DNA of 13,029 nt from Opitutia bacterium UBA7374 (lineage in GTDB: Bacteria > Verrucomicrobiota > Verrucomicrobiia > Opitutales > Coraliomargaritaceae), in assembly GCA_002469895.1 (NCBI GenBank), contig DKOA01000065.1:1-13029 (forward strand). The letters run 5' to 3'. This document shows, piece by piece, positions 1-7,016 of this stretch (the first letter of the stretch is position 1; the number at the start of each line of letters is the position of its first letter). The position numbers were made by a program, and so were the translations under genes. The notes below the pieces were generated by a model that was not told where the DNA came from, searched no databases, and saw nothing but the letters and a program-made list of their open reading frames with translations.

Positions 1-661
1 CATTAACTATGATTCGATCCTCGAGGCCATAGGAGAAGACGGATTGGCCGAGCTGTTCTCCCAATCCGACTCCATTGCCATGGTCAACTGGACGATGATT
101 CCCTACCTCAGTGATGTCTTTCGAGACTTCCTTGAAAAACTCCTGCCCAACCTCCCGGAAAACCCGCAGCGCATTTTCTTTTTTGACCTGGCCGACCCGG
201 AAAAACGCTCCCGCGAAGATCTCCGCGAAGTGCTCGATATCTTTGGTCAATTCGAACACTTCGGGAAAGTTATCCTCGGCCTAAACCACCGGGAAGCGGA
301 GCAAGTGGACGCTCTCCTCGGCTTCGAACACCTGCCCAAGAACCCGGAAAATCTGCAAGTCATGGCCGCTCGCATCCGCGAGACCCTACAACTCGATACC
401 GTGGTTGTTCACCCCGTCGAGTGCGCCGTCTGCGCGACCGGTGAAGGCACCTTCTTTGCCGAGGGGCCCCTCTGCGAAAAGCCAAAAATCACAACCGGGG
501 CCGGCGACCATTTCAACGCCGGCTTTGTCACCGCCCGCATACTCGGTCTCAGTCCTCTGGCAGCCTTGACCGTAGCCGTCTCGACTTCCGGTTACTATGT
601 GCGCACTGCAGAAAGCCCGTCTCTCGAAGATCTCAGACAATTCATCCAATCGTGGGAATAG
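1..661 (+). CDS. PfkB-family carbohydrate kinase, C-terminal part
   Basis: This is the C-terminal part of a ribokinase/PfkB-superfamily kinase, which phosphorylates a sugar or sugar-like substrate with ATP in the cytoplasm. The reading frame is open from base 2, so the start lies upstream of the window. The TTG at base 44 is only an internal leucine codon. The PfkB C-terminal signature TGAGDHFNAGF is encoded near bases 494-526, with the catalytic-base Asp at about 506-508. A helix follows that starts ILGLSPLAAL, as usual in the family. Further upstream, FFFDLADPEKRS and the NHREAEQV segment fit the core sheet and the Asn/Glu region of the fold. The substrate cannot be told from this part. The gene ends three bases before tmk, so the two are probably cotranscribed. 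Confidence 0.88.
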   Translation, partial: INYDSILEAIGEDGLAELFSQSDSIAMVNWTMIPYLSDVFRDFLEKLLPNLPENPQRIFFFDLADPEKRSREDLREVLDIFGQFEHFGKVILGLNHREAEQVDALLGFEHLPKNPENLQVMAARIRETLQLDTVVVHPVECAVCATGEGTFFAEGPLCEKPKITTGAGDHFNAGFVTARILGLSPLAALTVAVSTSGYYVRTAESPSLEDLRQFIQSWE

Positions 662-664
662 TTC

Positions 665-1294
665 GTGTCCGGTCTCTTTATCAGCTTTGAAGGCGGCGAA
701 GGCTGCGGCAAATCCACCCAGATTAAAGCCCTGACGGCTCGCCTTGAGGGCGAGGGTCATGGTGTATTTCAAGCGCGTGAGCCTGGAGGAACGCCCCTCG
801 GAGAAGCCCTCCGGCAATTACTCCAGCATGATGCCGCCGGTGACGGCATGCACCCCGAAGCCGAACTCCTGCTCTTTGCCGCAGCACGTGCTCAAATTGT
901 CCGGGAAAAACTCCTCCCCGCCCTAGCAGCGGGAAAAGTCGTCCTCTGCGATCGTTTCATCGATTCTACAACTGTCTATCAAGGTGTAGCCCGCGGTTTG
1001 AACCGCGCAGATGTAGCTGCCGTCAATCAAGTCGCCACGGGTGGCCTCCGGCCGGACCTAACCATACTCATCGACCTGCCTGCACAAACCGGACTCGAGC
1101 GCGTACGAAAACGAGGCAACGGTCAACTCGACCGCATGGAACAAGAAGACCCTGCCTTCTTCGATGCCGTGCGGCAAGGCTACCTCGACATTGCCAAAGC
1201 AGACCCCCAACGATTCCTTGTCCTCGACGGTGCCCAGTCCATCGAAACCCTCCAAACCTCTATCTGGAATGCAGTTCAGCCACACCTTGCCTGA
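665..1294 (+). CDS. tmk: Thymidylate kinase (dTMP kinase)
   Basis: The enzyme phosphorylates dTMP to dTDP with ATP, an essential step towards dTTP. The 209-residue length is normal for the family. Visible motifs are the P-loop EGGEGCGKST (residues 9-18), the REPGGT motif (38-43), the DRF motif (96-98) followed by STTVYQG, and an arginine-rich LID at about 148-160 (RKRGNGQLDRMEQ). LID arginines together with a P-loop lacking arginine match the E. coli-type enzyme. The start is GTG at 665, three bases after the kinase upstream; the P-loop lies only eight residues into this start, as expected for Tmk. A GGGA at 654-657 is the only hint of a ribosome binding site. The 3' end overlaps the holB start by 26 bases. 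The tmk-holB order is common in bacteria and supports both calls. Confidence 0.96.
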   Translation: MSGLFISFEGGEGCGKSTQIKALTARLEGEGHGVFQAREPGGTPLGEALRQLLQHDAAGDGMHPEAELLLFAAARAQIVREKLLPALAAGKVVLCDRFIDSTTVYQGVARGLNRADVAAVNQVATGGLRPDLTILIDLPAQTGLERVRKRGNGQLDRMEQEDPAFFDAVRQGYLDIAKADPQRFLVLDGAQSIETLQTSIWNAVQPHLA

Positions 1295-2234
1295 AGCACT
1301 GCGCGACGTACGTGCCGTCGAAGTTCTCGAGCGTTCACTCGCCAGCGGGCGACTCGCTCATGGCATTCTATTGCACGGTGACGATCTATCCGATCTGGAA
1401 GCGATCGCGCAAGCAGCGACCGCCCATCTCCTGCAGACAGACCGCATCCCGTTGGCGCATCCCGATTGCTTCACCCTACGCCCCAGCGGGAAGGCGCGGA
1501 AAATCCGGATTGGAGAAACCGGGGAAGAGAATACCATGCGGCAACTCATCGCAAACCTGCAAAAGTCGTCCAATCAGGGAGGCAATAAAGTGGGTATTCT
1601 CTATGAGGCCGACCGCATGAATCATCAGTCGGCCAATGCATTTTTAAAGACACTGGAAGAACCCAGTGAGGGAACGACACTTCTCTTGTTGACCTCCCGT
1701 CCCTACGACTTGCTCGATACCATCCGTAGCCGTTGCCTGAACTTTCGAGTCCCCGGAAAAGCCAAAAGCATTCACCACGAAGACTGGGACGCCTGGGCCA
1801 AAGCTTATCGAAAATGGCTACTTTCCATTTTTTCCGCCAAAGATACCCAGGCCGTTGCAGACATCGTTCTCGGCGCCTACGGGCTAAATGCCCGACTGCA
1901 AAAGATCCTCCAGTCGATCACTGCCAATGCTTGGGAAACGGAAAAGTTGCGCCTGCCGGAACACGTTTCAAATGAAGAAAAAGAGGCCAGCCAAGCCAGC
2001 CTTTCAAAATATCAACGGGCCCGCCTATTGTCTGAAATCGGCACACTGACAAATCGCTTCGCCCGCGAAATCGAACAACTCAACCCCGGACGCCTGCCCG
2101 TATCAGCTCTCCACCGCTGCCAAAATGCCCTCGAACACTGCGCCGGACTGCTCGCTCTCAACTTCAACCAGTCCGCTGCGATCGAAAGCTTTCTCCTGCA
2201 ATCCATGCGCATCTGGCGATCCGCCCGGCCCTAG
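1269..2234 (+). CDS. holB: DNA polymerase III delta-prime (clamp loader) subunit
   Basis: This is the stator subunit of the clamp loader, which helps place the beta sliding clamp on DNA. I place the start at ATG 1269, inside the end of tmk, giving 321 residues (E. coli protein 334). The frame is open further upstream, but that stretch is tmk in another frame. The AAA+ core is recognisable: LAHGILLHG at about residues 29-37, a degenerate Walker B (GILYEADRMN, 109-118), NAFLKTLEEP (123-132), and SRC (154-156), which supplies the arginine finger in this family. The P-loop position (LLHGDDLS) lacks GKT, as expected for a delta-prime that does not bind ATP. Odd point: the four-cysteine zinc module normally found before the HPD motif is missing; residues 53-67 hold only one Cys. 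Residues 165-321 form the less conserved collar region. Confidence 0.9.
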   Translation: MQFSHTLPEALRDVRAVEVLERSLASGRLAHGILLHGDDLSDLEAIAQAATAHLLQTDRIPLAHPDCFTLRPSGKARKIRIGETGEENTMRQLIANLQKSSNQGGNKVGILYEADRMNHQSANAFLKTLEEPSEGTTLLLLTSRPYDLLDTIRSRCLNFRVPGKAKSIHHEDWDAWAKAYRKWLLSIFSAKDTQAVADIVLGAYGLNARLQKILQSITANAWETEKLRLPEHVSNEEKEASQASLSKYQRARLLSEIGTLTNRFAREIEQLNPGRLPVSALHRCQNALEHCAGLLALNFNQSAAIESFLLQSMRIWRSARP

Positions 2235-2254
2235 AGAACGCTAAATCCCGTGCT

Positions 2255-2267
2255 TGCGCAAAGCGCA
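2255..2267. other. Small inverted repeat before the SRAP gene
   Basis: TGCGC-AAA-GCGCA is a perfect 5-bp inverted repeat with a three-base loop. It lies in the 56-base gap between holB and the SRAP gene, 23 bases before the chosen start, and covers the A of an upstream in-frame ATG (2267). It has no T-run, so it is not an intrinsic terminator. It may be a weak RNA hairpin or chance. Confidence 0.25.
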
Positions 2268-2290
2268 TGGCACAGCCATCGTCTCCCCTT

Positions 2291-2935
2291 ATGTGCGGCC
2301 GTTACACATTGCATCTCGACCCAACACAGCTCGCCGAGGCCCTAGCCCTTGGCCTGCCCGAAGACTACGCGCCCGATTACAACATCTCGCCCGGCGGCGA
2401 GATCCTTGGCCGCACGGCCGACTCCCTGCAAATGATGCACTGGGGGCTGCGTACACCGCAGAACTTTCATATCAATGCCCGCGTGGAAACCGCAGATTCC
2501 ACTCCGCGCTTTCGCGATGCCTGGCAAGAAAACCGCTGCTGGATACCGGCCAATGGATTCTACGAATGGCTCAATGACGGCATCCGCAAACAGCCCTATT
2601 ACTTATTTCCCGAAGACAACAAGCTACTCTATTTTGCCGGGCTTTGGTTCCCCGGCAGCGAAGAAGGCCCGCTTCCGCAATGCGTCCTTCTGACAACTGC
2701 CGCCTCAGAAAGCGTTCAGGATATTCATTCACGCATGCCAGTGGCACTCTCCCCCGACCGACTCGATGACTGGCTCAGCGCTAAGCTCTCAAAAGAAGAG
2801 GCGCTGGACTGCGCTCGATCGTTGCCGTATCAAAAGCACACCGTATCCAGCCGGGTAAATAGCGCCCAGAACAAGGACAGTTCCCTGACTGCATCGACTT
2901 CGCCTGCGCTGGACGATCAGATGCAACTCTTCTAG
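2291..2935 (+). CDS. SRAP/HMCES-type abasic-site protection protein (YedK family)
   Basis: SRAP proteins form a thiazolidine crosslink between their Cys2 and abasic sites in single-stranded DNA, shielding them during replication. The start must be ATG 2291, which gives Met-Cys-Gly-Arg-Tyr; an ATG 24 bases upstream would bury the catalytic cysteine. The protein has 214 residues. Matches to the E. coli YedK active site are Cys2, Asn62 in INARVET, Glu92 in NGFYEW and His146 in DIHSRMP. YNISPG (30-35) and HWGL (50-53) are further family motifs. A low-complexity Ser/Asp tail from about residue 190 ends in QMQLF at the extreme C-terminus, resembling a beta-clamp-binding motif. The gene follows holB on the same strand, fitting a replication role. 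Its TAG stop shares CTAG with the convergent methyltransferase gene. Confidence 0.95.
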   Translation: MCGRYTLHLDPTQLAEALALGLPEDYAPDYNISPGGEILGRTADSLQMMHWGLRTPQNFHINARVETADSTPRFRDAWQENRCWIPANGFYEWLNDGIRKQPYYLFPEDNKLLYFAGLWFPGSEEGPLPQCVLLTTAASESVQDIHSRMPVALSPDRLDDWLSAKLSKEEALDCARSLPYQKHTVSSRVNSAQNKDSSLTASTSPALDDQMQLF

Positions 2936-3519
2936 CCCGGATATTGCAGGAGGCACAATTGTTCCGATCCGACCGGCCGTTCCGGATAAGTCTGCTGCGG
3001 TACGCATCGCTCAATGAAAGCGAAATGCTCCGCAAACAAATCATCGATTTCAGATAGGGCTATCGGATGAGGCGGCCCGCCACCGGAGTAATTCGACACC
3101 TTATTAAAGAATACAGCGAGTAGATGTCCGCCCGGCTTGAGCGCATCGACAACCGAACGCACGTAAGCCGGACGCAGCTCCGGATCCAGGGCACACAGGC
3201 AAGTGTGCTCGAAGACAAAATCAAAGCCATCGTGTAGGCCTACCGGTAGGTTTAGAAAATCACCCAGCAGATAGGCTTCGTTGCCCGCTTTGGCAAAAGC
3301 GTTCGCCTGACTCAACGCAGCCGGCGCGATATCCAAACCCAGCACTTCCGCACCCGCCCCTGCCAGCAAACGTACATCATGCCCGGCCCCACAACCAGGC
3401 ACAAGGACTCTGCCTTCTACACCCGCCCTAGTAAGATACTCGGCTAGCGGCGGAGACGCATAGCCCTTGTCCCAAGGAGTCTCTCCGTTCTTATAAGCAG
3501 CTTCCCAATCTTTTGGCAT
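2932..3519 (-). CDS. TPMT-superfamily SAM-dependent methyltransferase
   Basis: This is a class I methyltransferase of the thiopurine S-methyltransferase superfamily, which moves a methyl group from SAM to a thiol or similar small substrate. The 195-residue form starts at ATG 3519. The longer open frame runs back into the aminopeptidase gene, while the family's typical N-terminus DWEAAYKNGETPWDKG begins right after this Met. Visible features are the SAM-binding motif I VLVPGCGAGHD (38-48), the acidic LGLDIAP strand (60-66), FEHTCLCALDP (103-113) and DALKPGGHLLAVFF (125-138). A GGGPPHP loop at 146-152 is typical of this group. It begins 25 bases after the aminopeptidase gene and is probably in one operon with it. 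The true substrate is unknown; bacterial members include enzymes acting on thiols, selenium or tellurium compounds and thiocyanate. Confidence 0.9.
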   Translation of the reverse strand: MPKDWEAAYKNGETPWDKGYASPPLAEYLTRAGVEGRVLVPGCGAGHDVRLLAGAGAEVLGLDIAPAALSQANAFAKAGNEAYLLGDFLNLPVGLHDGFDFVFEHTCLCALDPELRPAYVRSVVDALKPGGHLLAVFFNKVSNYSGGGPPHPIALSEIDDLFAEHFAFIERCVPQQTYPERPVGSEQLCLLQYPG

Positions 3520-3544
3520 AAGAGTTATTATCGTAATGAATGGA

Positions 3545-4690
3545 TCAGGCGATCTCCCACTGGTATCCGCAAGTCGATAGCTTGTCATAGCCATCTGCGG
3601 TCACCTGTACAACGTCTTCGATCCGGCAGCCGCCGATTCCCGGGTAATAGAGGCCCGGCTCTACGGTAATGACCTGCCCGGCTCGCAGGCGATTCGGCCT
3701 CATCGATACCCGCGGCGCCTCATGCACCTCCAAGCCGAGACCATGCCCCGTCGAGTGAATAAAACCGACATGCTCACCATTCCGCTCTTCCGTGGGATAT
3801 CCCTTCTTTACAAACACTTTTTCTGCTGCCTGATGCACCTTTGAGCCGGAATGACCGGCCTTCACTTGGCCCATGGCGGCAAGCTGCGCTTCTCTTACCG
3901 CGCCGACCAGACGACGCTGCTCGGCATTTGCTTTGCCCTTGAGAAATGTACGGGTCATATCGCCATGATAGCCGGTCTTGGACATCCGGGGGAAGATATC
4001 GACGATAATCAATTCATTCGGCTTGAGTGGCCCATGTCCGGACTCGTGGGGATCACAGGCCTGCCGTCCGCCGGCTACAATGGTGTGCATGGCTTGCCCA
4101 CCCAGAGCCAAGCACGTCTGATCAATCATCGAGCGGAGACGCTCGGATGTTAGGGTATGCCCACGGTATCGAATGCGATTACCTTCAATGCTGGCTTCCC
4201 CAAGCACCTGTTTGGCCAATCGCAGGCCAGCCGCACTGGCCGCATTGCCCGCCCGTATGGCGCGGATCTCTTCGGCAGTTTTTACTTCACGCTTGGGGAA
4301 GAATGGAGAAGGCCCGATTCGCAGCGGCAAACCGGCTTCTTGCAGGCCGGCATAATAAACCGCTGGAAAATCTCGGGGCACCTCGACTAACTTTTGCTTC
4401 CACTCGGCTACAAAGTAACGAATCAGTTCCACGGGGCCAATTTCCCCAGTTGCCAGATTGAATGCGCGAGCAGCATTCCTTTCGACTGCATCCAATAGGA
4501 GCACTTCATCAAACTGTGAATGCGAACGAACTCGACCGTACTCCAAACGATTGACTACGGCCACGCTGCGTCGTCCACAGACAAGGGCGAGAAATGGGTC
4601 CGGGACAAACACACCCGAAAGGTAGAGCATGTCTGCCGATTGTTCGGAGGCGGCGTAAAGTACACGAAGCACGGAGGTTTTACTTTTCAT
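3545..4690 (-). CDS. M24-family Xaa-Pro aminopeptidase (PepP-like metallopeptidase)
   Basis: This is a cytoplasmic creatinase-fold (M24) peptidase, likely removing an N-terminal residue before proline using two metal ions. I use ATG 4690 (381 residues); a GTG directly before it would add one residue. Residues 1 to about 130 look like the creatinase N-terminal domain and the rest is the pita-bread catalytic domain. Metal ligands are Asp231 (IIVDIF), Asp244 (HGDMTRTF), His316 (STGHGLG), Glu344 (TVEPGLYY) and Glu358 (CRIEDVV). The two Asp ligands are 13 residues apart; in E. coli PepP they are 11 apart, so a short insertion is present in that turn. No signal peptide is visible. It is divergent from the DUF192 gene. 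Other M24 members such as prolidase are possible, as exact specificity cannot be read from motifs. Confidence 0.9.
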   Translation of the reverse strand: MKSKTSVLRVLYAASEQSADMLYLSGVFVPDPFLALVCGRRSVAVVNRLEYGRVRSHSQFDEVLLLDAVERNAARAFNLATGEIGPVELIRYFVAEWKQKLVEVPRDFPAVYYAGLQEAGLPLRIGPSPFFPKREVKTAEEIRAIRAGNAASAAGLRLAKQVLGEASIEGNRIRYRGHTLTSERLRSMIDQTCLALGGQAMHTIVAGGRQACDPHESGHGPLKPNELIIVDIFPRMSKTGYHGDMTRTFLKGKANAEQRRLVGAVREAQLAAMGQVKAGHSGSKVHQAAEKVFVKKGYPTEERNGEHVGFIHSTGHGLGLEVHEAPRVSMRPNRLRAGQVITVEPGLYYPGIGGCRIEDVVQVTADGYDKLSTCGYQWEIA

Positions 4691-4764
4691 CACGCAAAGC
4701 TTTATTCACTCTCTAATCGACGATCTTTCAAGCCGTCTTCTAAAAAACTTCCGATTATCCCGCA
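4691..4764. promoter_or_regulatory. Divergent intergenic region, presumed back-to-back promoters
   Basis: These 74 bases separate the start codons of the aminopeptidase (minus) and the DUF192 lipoprotein (plus), so promoters for both should lie here. The region is AT-rich, with TTTATT near 4701 and TAAAAAACTT at 4741-4750. I could not find a convincing pair of -35 and -10 boxes with 16-18 base spacing for either direction. The role follows from position only. Confidence 0.4.
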
Positions 4765-5307
4765 GTGCAACGAATTACGAAGAACCCCATCTCCCTTCTC
4801 CCTGCGTTGGTCCTTTGGGTCAGTCTTTCGCTTTTCAGTGCCTGCCAGCCAGAACAGCCCTCACGGGAACCGGAAGTCCTCCCGGCAGATCATTACTTTA
4901 CCCTTCAGCTAGCGGGGCAACCGATCGCCGTGCAACTGGCCTTGACCGAAGGGGAACAAACCCGTGGCCTGATGCACCGTCCATCCCTACAAGCAAATCA
5001 TGGGATGCTCTTTGTCTTTCCCGAGACAGACCGACGTGCCTTCTGGATGCGCAATACCTCCATCCCACTGGATCTGGCGTACATTGACCCCACCGGCCGG
5101 GTTCTCGAAGTCCATGCACTTTTTCCTTATGATGAACGCGCCGTGCCTTCGCGAAGTAACAACGTATCTCTGGTCCTGGAAATGGCACGTGGCTGGTTTA
5201 AGAAGAATCAGCTCGGGCCGGGCAACCAGATCAACTGTTTAGAGATTCAAGAGGCCATACAAAGCCGTGGGTTTGATCCGAAAAACTTTGCCCTAACCCG
5301 TGAATAG
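4765..5307 (+). CDS. DUF192 family lipoprotein
   Basis: This 180-residue exported protein carries a DUF192 domain, a small beta fold of unsettled function. From GTG 4765 the N-terminus has a basic start (QRITK), a hydrophobic stretch at residues 9-26 and LFSAC with Cys27, which looks like a lipobox and suggests a lipid anchor. The Phe at the -3 position is not ideal, so a plain signal peptide is the alternative. The domain spans about 42-155 with the family motifs TRGLMHR, HGMLFVFPE, FWMRNTSIPLDLAYID and GRVLEVH. It lies 68 bases before the large membrane protein gene on the same strand and is probably cotranscribed with it. No ribosome binding site is visible. Function is unknown beyond the family name. 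Confidence 0.9.
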   Translation: MQRITKNPISLLPALVLWVSLSLFSACQPEQPSREPEVLPADHYFTLQLAGQPIAVQLALTEGEQTRGLMHRPSLQANHGMLFVFPETDRRAFWMRNTSIPLDLAYIDPTGRVLEVHALFPYDERAVPSRSNNVSLVLEMARGWFKKNQLGPGNQINCLEIQEAIQSRGFDPKNFALTRE

Positions 5308-5375
5308 ATGGCAACTATCCAAACAATATTGACAGGTTTTTTTGCCACACGGACTCCGAAAATCACTCCTCAACG

Positions 5376-7016
5376 ATGAAGACAGCAATCGACTCAACCG
5401 ATCCGCGAGGCCTGCACAAGCAAAGAATCCGAAAGCGCAGGGTCGGACTCACTGGGCGTATACTTCTGGTCATTGCGGTAATCGTAACTTTCGGGTGGAT
5501 GATCCGTTCGGATATTTTGTGGACTGAATTTGATACCGCCGAACGCAATGCTTATGTACAATTAGAGTCCTGGCAAGATGCACTGACTGTCGAGTATTTG
5601 TTGACTCGGGAATTGGTGCCCTGCCTGACTTACTTCGCGGAGAAGGCGATCCCCTTACCGACGGCTGCCGTGCATCGCAGCATCAATATTGCCCTTCATC
5701 TGACAGCCGCATTCCTTTTATTACTTTTCTTGCAGCGCCAAAACTTGTCGGGAGCCTATGCGGCAACACTGGTCTTTGCTTTGCACCCAGCGGTATCGCA
5801 AACACTCTTCTGGCCCGGCTATCGAGCAGAATTAATCGGTCTCTGTGCCATCCTCGTTGCCCTAATTTTGAGCCAGCAGACGAAGAGGGATCATTATTTG
5901 CTCTCTATATTTGCGACTATTTTGGCAATTTTTTTGCATCCGGCAGCTGTCTTTCTCCCGGCATTTCTGGCACTCAGCATCTACTACAGAGAAAAGGATT
6001 TTTCCTTGGAGAATTTTAACGCGGTCTTACCCCTTATTTGTGCGGTTCTCTTGATCAGCGCATGGATGCAATCACAAGGTGTTATCGGCCGTGAGACTTC
6101 ACCAAGATTACATGTCTGGCTCTTTTACGCAGGTCAAAATGTTTACTTTTTCCTCCGACAGGCGTTATACACGCACAGCCCATCGCTTTTCTACCCCTGT
6201 GAATCAGATGCATTGGAACAGGCCAGTATTGACCTGAGCTTACTCCCCTTCTGCTTGTTTCTGCCATTTTACTTTATCGCTTTCATCAAACTCAGGCAGC
6301 CCTGGGGACGGGCACTTTTATTTGGACTCACCAGCTTTATACTTCTTCTCCTGCCCGGTATTCAAAGCCCGGGCACGAATCTTGCCGGCGACCCCGCTCA
6401 CGAAGATTACCACCTGTATATTGCTCTGCCTCCACTGATAGCTCTCATCGTCTGCGGGACAAAGACCATCATGGGCAGAGTTGCTGTCACCGGCAGGTCT
6501 CTTTGGTATGTCTCACTAGTGCTGTATCTGAGCTTGGAATTCATCAATAGCGCTAACTTCAGTCGTGTATTGGGGAATCCAGTAGAAATGTGGCGCGAGC
6601 AAGCCAGACAATGGCCGGAACAGTGGATCCCCTCGGCCGCCCTGGCACGCACCATACAGAGCCAGAGTGATGCGCCGCAGAAGCAGCGCGAAATCAAACG
6701 CATTCTGGAGGCACTGATAAAAAAACACCCCGAGAGGACCCCTGAGCGACGGATGTTACTGCAAGCCTACATCGACACCGGAGAAAACACTAATGCACTG
6801 CGTGAATACCGCTACATCCTTAGAGAAACCGAACCAGGTATAGCATTTATGAAGGAGGCCGCGTCCTTTTTTGATTCGATAAATTTGCCCAGAGAAGCCG
6901 TCCGGACGAGGGAGCGCATCCGGCAGGTGCAAGAACCCGCCCCGGAGAGGCCGGCCGAAAAGCCAAGTGCTGCTATTCTTTTAGAGGATCTGGCTGGAAA
7001 AGTTACGGGGCCGTGA
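5376..7016 (+). CDS. TMTC/GT-C-like polytopic membrane protein with TPR-like C-terminus
   Basis: This 546-residue protein looks related to the TMTC/PMT-type GT-C glycosyltransferases that use lipid-linked sugars, often annotated in bacteria as TPR proteins. About ten membrane helices can be seen, for example at residues 27-43, 104-119, 153-167, 174-202, 217-230, 287-305, 312-328, 347-361 and 376-390. The segment FALHPAVSQTLFWPGYRAEL (134-153) matches the family pattern of HP, then an aromatic, then an Arg-acidic pair. The N-terminal loop, where relatives carry a catalytic acidic pair, reads TEFDTAER (50-57), so the site is altered or shifted. Residues 435-520 are helical and charged, like one or two worn TPR repeats. 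A Pro/Glu-rich tail follows. The substrate is unknown and the enzyme may be inactive. The end overlaps the convergent exported-protein gene by 14 bases. Confidence 0.75.
   Translation: MKTAIDSTDPRGLHKQRIRKRRVGLTGRILLVIAVIVTFGWMIRSDILWTEFDTAERNAYVQLESWQDALTVEYLLTRELVPCLTYFAEKAIPLPTAAVHRSINIALHLTAAFLLLLFLQRQNLSGAYAATLVFALHPAVSQTLFWPGYRAELIGLCAILVALILSQQTKRDHYLLSIFATILAIFLHPAAVFLPAFLALSIYYREKDFSLENFNAVLPLICAVLLISAWMQSQGVIGRETSPRLHVWLFYAGQNVYFFLRQALYTHSPSLFYPCESDALEQASIDLSLLPFCLFLPFYFIAFIKLRQPWGRALLFGLTSFILLLLPGIQSPGTNLAGDPAHEDYHLYIALPPLIALIVCGTKTIMGRVAVTGRSLWYVSLVLYLSLEFINSANFSRVLGNPVEMWREQARQWPEQWIPSAALARTIQSQSDAPQKQREIKRILEALIKKHPERTPERRMLLQAYIDTGENTNALREYRYILRETEPGIAFMKEAASFFDSINLPREAVRTRERIRQVQEPAPERPAEKPSAAILLEDLAGKVTGP

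Noticed and set aside
44..46. TTG as the start of the PfkB-family kinase
   Set aside because: The frame is open upstream to the window edge and the protein from here would lack the N-terminal half of the family, so this is a cut gene.
386..817. 143-codon minus-strand frame over the kinase-tmk junction
   Set aside because: It crosses two strongly supported plus-strand genes and its translation is low-complexity shadow sequence.
1164..1268. N-terminal extension of holB
   Set aside because: The stretch is tmk coding sequence in another frame; homologous sequence begins at ATG 1269.
2267..2290. ATG 2267 as the SRAP start
   Set aside because: It would place eight residues before the catalytic Cys, which must be residue 2 to form the crosslink.
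4027..4461. 144-codon plus-strand frame opposite the aminopeptidase gene
   Set aside because: It is antisense to the metal-binding core of a well-supported M24 peptidase and its translation has no recognisable motif.
5329..5334. TTGACA as a -35 box before the TMTC-like gene
   Set aside because: It is a perfect -35 hexamer, but the bases 16-18 further on (GGACTCCGAA) contain nothing like a -10 box.
5308..5375. Terminator after the DUF192 gene at the T-run 5337-5343
   Set aside because: No stable stem precedes the T-run; the gap more likely lies inside an operon.
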